Assembly: GCA_002353285.1 (NCBI GenBank)
Contig: DEJJ01000033.1
Coordinates: 41,269-105,268 of the forward strand
Source of the DNA: Porphyromonadaceae bacterium UBA2751
GTDB taxonomy: Bacteria; Bacteroidota; Bacteroidia; Bacteroidales; Muribaculaceae
Length of the DNA: 64,000 nt
Direction: 5' to 3'
Shown: in pieces, positions 58,783 through 64,000 of the stretch
Position numbering within the stretch: the first letter of the stretch is position 1
Layout: the number at the start of each line of letters is the position of its first letter
The notes under the pieces: generated by a model
What the model was told of the DNA's origin: nothing
The model's input: only the letters and a program-made list of their open reading frames with translations
The model's database searches: none
Translations under genes and position numbers: made by a program

Positions 58783-59118
58783 TTAGTTGTTAATGCCCAT
58801 TTCGTCCTTAATCTCTTGTGCCTTATCTTTTGGGATGTAGCGTTTGGTTGGCTCGCCAGCGTGCTTGCCAGTCTTCGCCACTTTGTAGTAGTAGAGTCCA
58901 CCTTTGGCACCCATGTAAATGTCATAGCTGCCTTCTTCGTCTTCCCATTGGGCACCTATTGCAACGTCGGGCTGCTTCTCTTTGGTGGTTGTTGACTTGG
59001 TGGTGCGCTCAATGCTGAACTTATTGCCGTTGCGAACCAGGTTACTTTTCTCTGTTGTCTCGCCGAAGCAGGTAGCTGTGGCGAGCACGATTGCAATAGT
59101 GATGAATAACTTTCTCAT
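58783..59118 (-). CDS. Small exported protein
   Basis: 111 residues. The N-terminus MRKLFITIAIVLATATCFGE is a signal peptide; cleavage after the Cys-Phe-Gly region or a lipoprotein Cys17 is possible. The mature part is charged with a beta domain (DIYMGAKGGLYYYKVAKTG, RYIPKDKAQEI). Exported proteins are unusual in an early phage operon, so this may be a cell-envelope modifier. No family recognised. Confidence 0.55.
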   Translation of the reverse strand: MRKLFITIAIVLATATCFGETTEKSNLVRNGNKFSIERTTKSTTTKEKQPDVAIGAQWEDEEGSYDIYMGAKGGLYYYKVAKTGKHAGEPTKRYIPKDKAQEIKDEMGINN

Positions 59119-59145
59119 AATGTTGATGATGTATTGTTGATGATG

Positions 59146-59280
59146 TTAATTGTTGCAGGGTGGTTCTTTGCTCAGTTCTACCATGCGTCGGAGCTGTGTG
59201 CAGTAGCGGCCGTTGATGGTGTTGCGCCCCTTGACGCATATGCGGCAGTATTGGTTGCAGGGGGAGGTGTAGGTGTTCAT
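59146..59280 (-). CDS. Small Cys-rich protein
   Basis: 44 residues from the ATG at 59280 with CNQYCRIC, GRYC and PPC, six Cys in a metal-binding pattern. It is divergent from the gene at 59408; the shared region 59281-59407 carries repeats and a promoter. Confidence 0.5.
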   Translation of the reverse strand: MNTYTSPCNQYCRICVKGRNTINGRYCTQLRRMVELSKEPPCNN

Positions 59281-59310
59281 AGTGTCTTGTGAGTGTTTTA
59301 AGGGAGCGGC

Positions 59311-59400
59311 GTAAAATGGTGTCGCCAAACTGAATTTTACATCCTGAAGGAGAACCGCTCCCAAATTATTGCTATATTTGTAGTGCCAAACTGAATTTTA
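59311..59400. promoter_or_regulatory. Divergent control region with 16-bp direct repeats and TATATTTG box
   Basis: GCCAAACTGAATTTTA occurs at 59324-59339 and 59385-59400, 61 bases apart. An inverted pair GTAAAAT (59311-59317) and ATTTTAC (59334-59340) overlaps the first copy. TATATTTG (59373-59380) matches the -7 consensus for the gene at 59408. The layout suggests a repressor operator. Confidence 0.55.
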
Positions 59401-59407
59401 TATAATC

Positions 59408-59605
59408 ATGTGTAACTTTATTGAAGTGGTCACTGATGATGTGACGAGGTATGTGAACGCTGACCAGGTGTGTTCTATCGAGAACCACAGCGGCAAGTGC
59501 AAGCTGGTCATGTCGAATGGTCGTGAGGTGTATCTTCCGTATGACTCGGTAGAGGATTTTCTCGAGGAGGTGGCACGAAGGGCTGCAATTGACGGTAGAA
59601 AATAG
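59408..59605 (+). CDS. Small phage protein overlapping a convergent gene
   Basis: 65 residues: MCNFIEVVTDDVTRYVNADQV, CSIENHSGKCKLVMSNGREVYL, an all-beta small domain like flagellar-FlbD-type folds. It has a consensus promoter box upstream and is oriented against the early operon. Its last 98 bases overlap the convergent gene 59508-59828. Function unknown. Confidence 0.55.
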   Translation: MCNFIEVVTDDVTRYVNADQVCSIENHSGKCKLVMSNGREVYLPYDSVEDFLEEVARRAAIDGRK

Positions 59606-59828
59606 ACTCCAAGGTAGCGTCGTCGTGGTCGAGAGCCGCCCTGACTGCCCTGCGCAGCTCGGGGTGGGTGTTTATCGCTCGCTTCATTCTGCGCATCTCT
59701 AATATCTCGCTGGGCGATGTCGTGAAGGCTCTTGACGCTTCGTTGAGCAGCTTTTTAAGCTTTATATTGTCGCGGCGCAGCTCCTGGAGCTTGACGCAGT
59801 CGTCGCAAAATTTTATTCCAAATGCCAT
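59508..59828 (-). CDS. Small helical protein overlapping a convergent gene
   Basis: 106 residues from the ATG at 59828 (MAFGIKFCDDCVKLQELRRDN). N-terminal CDDC and a coiled helix KLQELRRDNIKLKKLLNEASRAF suggest a small DNA-binding or adaptor protein. The C-terminal 32 residues, coded over the tail of 59408-59605, are Pro/His-rich and may be an extension. Confidence 0.45.
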   Translation of the reverse strand: MAFGIKFCDDCVKLQELRRDNIKLKKLLNEASRAFTTSPSEILEMRRMKRAINTHPELRRAVRAALDHDDATLESIFYRQLQPFVPPPRENPLPSHTEDTPHDHST

Positions 59829-60003
59829 GTTCGTTATTTGTTTTACGCAAACGGTTGCATTGTTGATTACCAATTATATTGTCGATAAATTTGTTTTTTA
59901 CTTTCTTTCCTGCTAATTTTGCATCGATTCAAGTGGAGCATTAGCAACACTCCTTTCGGCGAACTGTCATTCGCCATCGTCCTGTTCCGTTTAGGAAAAA
60001 GAC

Positions 60004-60036
60004 AAGCCCGAAGTGTCGTCAGCTTTGGGCTTTTTT
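60004..60036 (+). terminator. Terminator 1 upstream of the 39-codon gene
   Basis: AAGCCCGAAG pairs with CTTTGGGCTT (one G-U) across a nine-base loop, followed by TTTTTT. A perfect hairpin GGCGAA/TTCGCC lies upstream at about 59958-59975, and a further hairpin GACAG/CTGTC follows at about 60048. Confidence 0.75.
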
Positions 60037-60114
60037 GTGCCGCTCGTGACAGAGGGCGGCAAAGCCTGTCGGCGGGCAATGCCGACTTGCAAATGCGGAA
60101 AGGAGGTGTTGTTA

Positions 60115-60234
60115 ATGCATAAACTTGAATCAGAAAACGGCAAGAGGCGTGTCTATTGCGCCTACATTGTGCGTAATGGCAAGAGGATCTACCCAAAGCA
60201 TGGGAAGTGCTTCTCGTTCTTAGTTGACGAATAA
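60115..60234 (+). CDS. 39-residue protein with unusually strong Shine-Dalgarno
   Basis: Reads MHKLESENGKRRVYCAYIVR and continues through NGKRIYPKHGKCFSFLVDE. AAGGAGGTG (60099-60107) lies seven bases before the ATG, a near-perfect anti-Shine-Dalgarno match, rare in Bacteroidetes. Upstream Met codons in the same frame (60089, MPTCKCGKEVLL...) are possible starts but would leave the ribosome site inside the gene. The gene lies between two terminators. Two Cys and many basic residues suggest RNA or zinc binding. Confidence 0.55.
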   Translation: MHKLESENGKRRVYCAYIVRNGKRIYPKHGKCFSFLVDE

Positions 60235-60257
60235 GAACGTGGCTCTTGTCAGTTTCG

Positions 60258-60289
60258 GAGGCGTGCGTGACGGGTACGCCTCTTTTTTT
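60258..60289 (+). terminator. Terminator 2 after the 39-codon gene
   Basis: GAGGCGT pairs with ACGCCTC over an 11-base loop, followed by TTTTTTT. It ends the small plus-strand unit. Confidence 0.85.
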
Positions 60290-60326
60290 GTCTATGTGAA
60301 TAGATGTTGCCATGTTTCGTTATTTT

Positions 60327-60530
60327 TCAGTCAGGGTTTAAGTCTTTGCTAAGAGAAATTTCATTAACGTTCTCACATGCTGGGCAAAGGGTGCCCATGA
60401 AAGTATCTATTTGATACGTTAGGAAATTCGGTTTAAAAAATTCTTGTAAGTCTGTAGAGTCATGTGTATATACTGTGCCACACACTGGACATTCAACTCG
60501 GAACTTCTTTAGCTTAACTATTTCAATCAT
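60327..60530 (-). CDS. Small zinc-ribbon protein
   Basis: 67 residues with CPVCGTVY and CPACENVN, two CxxC pairs that form a zinc ribbon. It overlaps the upstream gene by eight bases. Last gene of the four-gene unit running left from the switch. Function unknown; an anti-repressor or RNA polymerase-binding role can be imagined but is not shown. Confidence 0.55.
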   Translation of the reverse strand: MIEIVKLKKFRVECPVCGTVYTHDSTDLQEFFKPNFLTYQIDTFMGTLCPACENVNEISLSKDLNPD

Positions 60531-60978
60531 ATTTCATCACATCAATGGTTCTCTTGTTTTTTAGGGTTAATGCCGCTCTGCGAAGATCATCGAGCATTTC
60601 TTTCAGAGCCTCTTTTTCTTGATAGCATTCAAAGCGGTAATTACCACGGAATAGACCGAGTTGACTCTTTTCGCATTCTGTGAGATCTTCAAAATTTACC
60701 ACAATACGAAAGCCTTTCTGATTATGGAGGATTTTGACAGACATTGAGAAGTCGAATATATACGCACTCTGCACCTCCTGCACCTCTTCGAGGACGAGCA
60801 TCATGTCCTTGTTGATCTTTTTAATGTTCATAATGTTTTTTTTTGATTTCTTTATTGTTTTCTTTCTCTTTTTTATCTCGTTAATGAGCTTTCGTTTATC
60901 CCTATAACTTATGATTACGGGAGTAAGAATGCCAAATGAAACTAATGCGAGTATCATTATTGTTGCCAGGGTTTTCAT
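60523..60978 (-). CDS. Membrane-anchored coiled-coil protein
   Basis: 151 residues. One N-terminal membrane helix (TIMILALVSFGILTPVII), a Lys-rich coiled coil (about residues 25-60), then an alpha/beta domain with KILHNQKGFRIVVNFEDL. Unknown role. Separated by ten bases from the gene upstream. Confidence 0.55.
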   Translation of the reverse strand: MKTLATIMILALVSFGILTPVIISYRDKRKLINEIKKRKKTIKKSKKNIMNIKKINKDMMLVLEEVQEVQSAYIFDFSMSVKILHNQKGFRIVVNFEDLTECEKSQLGLFRGNYRFECYQEKEALKEMLDDLRRAALTLKNKRTIDVMKYD

Positions 60979-60988
60979 GCTGTGCGGG

Positions 60989-61255
60989 TTACTTGAATAA
61001 TATTTCCAGATGTAACTTTTTAAACATTTTTATTATTTTTAATTTTAGCTTGTATCGCTTGTATCGCTTATAGCGAGTAAATAGCTTGTGTTCTTCGGAA
61101 CATACTTCTTCTAAAAAAACTCTATGGGCTTCTGCCATTAGTTGCATGCCTTTTTTGACAAGTAAGAAGTCTCGCTCATCATATTTATATGCGTAAGCCC
61201 TCTTGAAATTTCGGACGGCTTGTTCTGTTATTTTATATAATCTATTATTGCACAT
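60989..61255 (-). CDS. Small basic helical protein
   Basis: 88 residues from the ATG at 61255. Two helical blocks and a very basic C-terminus with a short internal repeat (RYKRYKRYKLKLK). Likely binds nucleic acid. Second gene of the leftward early unit, 12 bases after the first. Confidence 0.55.
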   Translation of the reverse strand: MCNNRLYKITEQAVRNFKRAYAYKYDERDFLLVKKGMQLMAEAHRVFLEEVCSEEHKLFTRYKRYKRYKLKLKIIKMFKKLHLEILFK

Positions 61256-61267
61256 AGAAATCATTGC

Positions 61268-61459
61268 TTATGCTGTGCGGGTTACTTCAAGGCGGTTCTG
61301 GTCTCGGTTGATGGCGGTCGCATATCGGCGACCTGGGAGTTCAAGATGCATGAGGCTGATGGTTGCTCGGACATTGTTTGTCCTTGTCAGCGGAAACACC
61401 AGCATGTCACCACATTCCATGCGTCTCAAAGCGGGTTTTATTTCTCTTTTTTCTTCCAT
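61268..61459 (-). CDS. First early protein, divergent from repressor
   Basis: 63 residues: ECGDMLVFPLTRTNNVRATISLMHLELPGRRYATAINRDQNRLEVTRTA. A beta-rich small domain with a basic C-terminus, a type frequent in Bacteroidales phages. Its position opposite the repressor corresponds to cro, but no helix-turn-helix is evident. Confidence 0.65.
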   Translation of the reverse strand: MEEKREIKPALRRMECGDMLVFPLTRTNNVRATISLMHLELPGRRYATAINRDQNRLEVTRTA

Positions 61460-61578
61460 AATTTCAGGTCATTTTCTTGCCGTTAAGCAATTAATTAATT
61501 AACTTTACGGTGCAAAGTAAAATAAAATTTTACTAATAGACAAATATTTTTTCACTTTTTTCAAAAATAATTTGACTT
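61460..61578. promoter_or_regulatory. Lysogeny switch control region
   Basis: Between the divergent repressor and early gene. Leftward: TTTG (reverse of 61541-61544) and TTACTTTG (reverse of 61513-61520) are spaced 20 bases, matching -33/-7 elements. Rightward: ATAATTTG ends a few bases before the repressor ATG. ATTAATTAATTAA and AATAAAATTTTA (near-palindrome, 61521-61532) are candidate operators. Confidence 0.6.
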
Positions 61579-61950
61579 ATGTTTAATATTGGCTTGAAAA
61601 TAAAGGAGTTAATGAGTCAAGAAAAAATTGACGCACCAGAGTTGGCAAAGCGCATAGGAAAAACTAAGCAAGCGGTTTATGCAATGCTTGACAAAGAAGA
61701 TATAAACACAGCAGTGCTAAGAGACATATCTAAGGTCTTTAATGTCCCTATCACATTCTTCTTTGGAAACAGTAGTCAAGAAAATGTTGACCTATTGAAA
61801 AAAGAAATTCAATCATTAAAGGACGAGGTGCAAAGGCTACGTGAACTAAAACTACCTGAAAGAAATGACAAGGCACTTGATGTGAGCATGAAGTTTTTTG
61901 AGGCGGCAAAAGAAATGTTTTCGTTTTATAGTCAGATGAAAGGAGAATGA
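61579..61950 (+). CDS. XRE-family repressor
   Basis: 123 residues. N-terminal helix-turn-helix: IKELMSQEKIDAPELAKRIGKTKQAVYAMLDKEDINTAVLRDIS, with recognition helix TKQAVYAML. A C-terminal coiled coil (about residues 66-95, DLLKKEIQSLKDEVQRLRELK) would allow dimers. No RecA-dependent cleavage (S24) domain is present, so induction is by another route. Divergent from the early gene at 61459. Confidence 0.85.
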   Translation: MFNIGLKIKELMSQEKIDAPELAKRIGKTKQAVYAMLDKEDINTAVLRDISKVFNVPITFFFGNSSQENVDLLKKEIQSLKDEVQRLRELKLPERNDKALDVSMKFFEAAKEMFSFYSQMKGE

Positions 61951-62450
61951 AATTTTTTATAACATGCGGAATCTTTATTGTTATTTTTTTACTCCTATAC
62001 TTTGTTATTTTTCATTCAGGTCTAAGCAATAACAGCAATGACTGGGGTAATTTTGGTAGCTATATTGGAGGTATATCAACTCTCATCTTATCTGCCGCTG
62101 CTATTTATATGACTTGGAATGTCTTTATTAAAGAACAGAAGGCTAAAAAAAGACAGGAGGTTCTCAAACGAGTAATAGAAAGAATTGATAATATCGACAA
62201 ATTACGACAAGAAATAACTATACTAACCAAGAATAATGGCTTTTCTAAAGATGAGATTAAAGGGATTGAATCCAGGATAAGACTTCAGTGCAAAATAATT
62301 AAATCAATTATAAACGAAGATATTCAGAACAAAGATGAATTTCTTAACTCGTTAGAAAAATACCAAAAAAATATGAGCCAAAATGATTATGAAAATTTAG
62401 TTAGTTCATTATCTCAACTAATTGAAAAAATAAATTCGAATAACGATTAA
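61947..62450 (+). CDS. Membrane-anchored coiled-coil protein, resembling phage abortive-infection (putAbiC-type) N-terminus
   Basis: 167 residues with two N-terminal helices (FFITCGIFIVIFLLLYFVIF and GGISTLILSAAAIYMTW) separated by NDWGNFGSYIGG, a segment like the start of putative phage abortive-infection proteins. The rest is a long Lys/Glu coiled coil. ATGA-type overlap with the repressor, so expressed in the lysogen. Likely a superinfection-exclusion protein; the family match is by eye. Confidence 0.6.
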   Translation: MKFFITCGIFIVIFLLLYFVIFHSGLSNNSNDWGNFGSYIGGISTLILSAAAIYMTWNVFIKEQKAKKRQEVLKRVIERIDNIDKLRQEITILTKNNGFSKDEIKGIESRIRLQCKIIKSIINEDIQNKDEFLNSLEKYQKNMSQNDYENLVSSLSQLIEKINSNND

Positions 62451-62459
62451 TCTTATGTG

Positions 62460-62894
62460 ATGAAATACTTTCTTGCCATAATAGGTTTTTACTTAGGGTT
62501 ATTCATTATCCTCTACCTTGTGTCTGTTTTGTGGGAGTCATACAAATGGCTTCGACGCAAATTAAACAAACCACTTATAGGTTTTGTAAATTTCAACGGC
62601 AGATTAATGAAACGAGATGATTATGTGAGTATAGACGGAGAAGTTTTATGCTTTAGCCATATAGCCAGTGAAGGGCAAACAATCAACCCACTATACCCTG
62701 CTTTAGAGAAAAACAAAACGGTAGGAGGAGAGGTTGCGTTTAGAAATCCAAATGAGCTTGGCTACTTGTATTACAACCCTTCTACGTTAAAACACTGTGA
62801 ATTTATCTATGGGAAATACGGGGTGAAATGGGCAGCATCTGAACATTGGGCATCAGTAGCAAAAGAGAAAGTAGAAGAATATATTTACTCATGA
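62460..62894 (+). CDS. Single-pass membrane protein in the lysogeny cassette
   Basis: 144 residues from ATG 62460; a GTG at 62457 is also possible. One N-terminal membrane helix (FLAIIGFYLGLFIILYLVSVL), then a globular cytoplasmic domain (about residues 45-144) with FVNFNGRLMKRDDYVSIDGEVL and GEVAFRNPNELGYLYYNP. No family recognised. Coupled with the next gene through ATGA. Confidence 0.55.
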   Translation: MKYFLAIIGFYLGLFIILYLVSVLWESYKWLRRKLNKPLIGFVNFNGRLMKRDDYVSIDGEVLCFSHIASEGQTINPLYPALEKNKTVGGEVAFRNPNELGYLYYNPSTLKHCEFIYGKYGVKWAASEHWASVAKEKVEEYIYS

Positions 62895-63301
62895 ACAACA
62901 ATAACACTATGGAACTAAAAGAATTCATCAAGACGGCGATAGCCGACATAACTGGAGCAGTCAGCGAGCTGCAACAAGAGTTGAAGAACGGGGCGATAGT
63001 AAATCCAACTTTCCCAAGTGGTCAACAAGGCTCACACCTGTTAGTTGGCGATGAGGTTCGCGCTATAGAGAAGTTGAATTTCGATATTGCAGTAACCGCA
63101 ACTGAAACAACAGAGCTGAACGGCAAAGCCAAGGCTGGCATTAGTGTATTTGGTGCAAAAGTTGGCGCCGAGAACACTGAGAAGATTGAGAATCTGTCTA
63201 GGTTAACATTCTCAATCCCGCTTATCTTGCCCTCAACTCATGTCAAGACACCCTCAGAGCGCTTACACGAAGACATGAAGAGAGTCAACGGAACTCATTG
63301 A
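62891..63301 (+). CDS. Trypco2-like (trypsin-co-occurring) domain protein
   Basis: 136 residues from the ATG at 62891, overlapping the preceding TGA. MELKEFIKTAIADITGAVSELQQEL is a helix; EKLNFDIAVTATETTELNGKAKAGISVFGAKVG and RLTFSIPLILPS follow, the layout of trypco2 domains, which accompany trypsin-like proteases and NTPases in bacterial conflict systems. No protease is adjacent here. It is part of the lysogenic cassette and may sense or modulate infection. Confidence 0.6.
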   Translation: MNNNNTMELKEFIKTAIADITGAVSELQQELKNGAIVNPTFPSGQQGSHLLVGDEVRAIEKLNFDIAVTATETTELNGKAKAGISVFGAKVGAENTEKIENLSRLTFSIPLILPSTHVKTPSERLHEDMKRVNGTH

Positions 63302-63449
63302 AATCTTTGTCAGTCAAGTATATGAATGCCTCATCTGCTTGTGTCTTAGCGTTGTATGCGAGAGCATCTTTGGATGCATACAAGAAGAACAACTTGCGAT
63401 AGAGACGACGGTAACGCCAGAGTCGGTATGATTTGATGATTTTTTTCAT
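63285..63449 (-). CDS. Small basic protein
   Basis: 54 residues from the ATG at 63449: MKKIIKSYRLWRYRRLYRKL, a basic amphipathic helix, then YASKDALAYNAKTQADEAFIYL. A promoter-like TATCTTCG (63454-63461) lies four bases before the start, as for the gene at 43583. Convergent with the trypco2-like gene, overlapping its end by 17 bases. Confidence 0.55.
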   Translation of the reverse strand: MKKIIKSYRLWRYRRLYRKLFFLYASKDALAYNAKTQADEAFIYLTDKDFNEFR

Positions 63450-63499
63450 GCCACGAAGATACCGGATATCACTCAATAATGCTTTTTATTTCTTAACAC

Positions 63500-63721
63500 A
63501 TGAACGATAACAACGACATAAAGGCGGCGATCCTGGCAAAGGTCAATCACGACATGCGTGAGCGTGACAAGGCAGTACGGTCTATCTGGTATGCCATGGA
63601 GGGCAAGATGCTCTCCGAGCAGGATAGACTGTACAGAATGGGTATCAACGTCGAGGCTAAAGAATTGATGAGAGATTTGATTGCTCTCATGAAGGAGTCT
63701 ATTGAGAGTGAAACCGACTAA
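63500..63721 (+). CDS. Small helical protein at the right end
   Basis: 73 residues, all-helical and charged (KVNHDMRERDKAVRSIWYAMEGK). Preceded by TTTTTATTTCTTAACAC, a leader motif shared with genes at 2739 and 34763. Last phage gene before attR. Function unknown. Confidence 0.55.
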   Translation: MNDNNDIKAAILAKVNHDMRERDKAVRSIWYAMEGKMLSEQDRLYRMGINVEAKELMRDLIALMKESIESETD

Positions 63722-63794
63722 CGAGCGACAAATTAAACTGAAAATTCAATAATACGAATTGATAATCAATTGCTTATGAAGAAAAAGAAAATTT
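63722..63794. other. attR arm region
   Basis: 73 bases between the last gene and the core. Contains the near-palindrome AATTGATAATCAATT (about 63758-63772), a candidate arm site. No gene. Confidence 0.45.
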
Positions 63795-63850
63795 CTGGAA
63801 AGCGTGTAACCGTCACAAGCGGTTCCCGAGTTCGAATCTCGGTCACTCCG
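63795..63850 (+). pseudogene. Displaced 3' half of host tRNA-Ser (attR)
   Basis: Begins with the core CTGGAAAGCGTGT and continues through a variable arm (AACCGTCACAAGCGGTT) and a T arm CCGAG/TTCGAAT/CTCGG to TCACTCCG, the acceptor end that matches the 5' half at 419. It has no 5' half here. This is the original host sequence, replaced at attL by the phage version. Confidence 0.9.
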
Positions 63851-63869
63851 CAATAGTCGAGAACTGATA

Positions 63870-63903
63870 GGCGATCTTGGATTCAAGGTCGCCTGTGTTT
63901 TTT
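63870..63903 (+). terminator. Original tRNA-Ser terminator
   Basis: GGCGATCTTG pairs with CAAGGTCGCC (one G-U) around GATT, followed by GTGTTTTTT. Integration separated it from the functional tRNA by 63 kb. Confidence 0.85.
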
Positions 63904-64000
63904 CACTTCACTAACGTGCTGGCTTTTTAATCGCAAATGTTTCCACGAATTATTTGTGCCCCTAAAAAATGAATAGGGTGTTGGGACACTTTTGCGATTT
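63904..64000. other. Host flank, no gene recognised
   Basis: An inverted pair AATCGCAAA (63929-63937) and TTTGCGATT (63991-63999) is present; the second lies at the window edge. Could be the end of a mobile element or a regulatory site. Confidence 0.3.

Noticed and set aside
59919..60122. 67-codon plus-strand frame over the terminators
   Set aside because: It runs through two hairpins and a terminator and has no ribosome site.
63904..64000. Insertion sequence end in the right flank
   Set aside because: Only a 9-bp inverted pair is visible and the window ends; not enough to call an element.

Overview
The window holds one almost complete temperate phage genome (prophage) of about 63.3 kb in a chromosome of the order Bacteroidales. 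The host assignment rests on the promoters (the -7 box TAnnTTTG, for example before the tRNA-Ser gene), the near absence of Shine-Dalgarno sequences, and gene families typical of Bacteroidales phages (DUF4373, DUF4494, an SU10-like capsid protein). The prophage sits in a tRNA-Ser(GGA) gene. A 13-bp core at 451-463 and 63795-63807 marks the ends. The phage supplies a new 3' half for the tRNA on the left, and the displaced host 3' half plus its terminator remain on the right. Host sequence is limited to a partial RecD-like helicase gene (1-347, minus) and the last ~150 bases.

Layout. (1) 419-2457: tRNA/attL, integrase, terminator, and an AT-rich non-coding stretch with iterated repeats. (2) 2458-39632: late genes, mostly on the plus strand: a small internal virion protein, a coiled-coil virion protein, a giant 5,592-residue polyvalent protein, scaffold, major capsid, neck proteins, two receptor-binding/fibre proteins, holin-endolysin-spanin lysis cassette, two connector proteins and the portal. 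Two blocks face the other way: the terminase block (21395-24768), which includes a rhomboid intramembrane protease overlapping terL, and a second tyrosine recombinase (33591-34763) next to a repeat-rich fibre gene. (3) 39850-42768: a large tail-nozzle-like protein on the minus strand. (4) 42811-61459: the early region, almost all minus, of tightly overlapping small genes plus a C5 DNA methyltransferase, DnaC-like loader, DUF4373 initiator-like protein, VRR-NUC nuclease, HU, YopX, SNF2 helicase, PD-(D/E)XK exonuclease-like protein and RecT. Three tRNA-like structures lie between the recombination genes. (5) 61460-63721: the lysogeny switch with an XRE-type repressor and a rightward cassette of membrane and conflict-type small proteins, then attR.

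The virion genes (portal, nozzle-like protein, a T7 gp14-like small internal protein beside a very large internal protein, no tape measure or contractile tail genes) point to a podovirus. RecT, the exonuclease-like protein and the SNF2 helicase form a recombination module. DUF4373 protein, DnaC-like loader, HU and the nucleases suggest theta-type replication using host DnaB.

The points I find most worth following up are the rhomboid protease paired with a capsid protein that begins with a signal-peptide-like segment; the polyvalent giant, whose inter-domain linkers contain in-frame copies of stem-loop repeats, some of them also found between genes; the tRNA-like structures with good acceptor and T arms but broken anticodon arms; and the probable fibre-switching recombinase.
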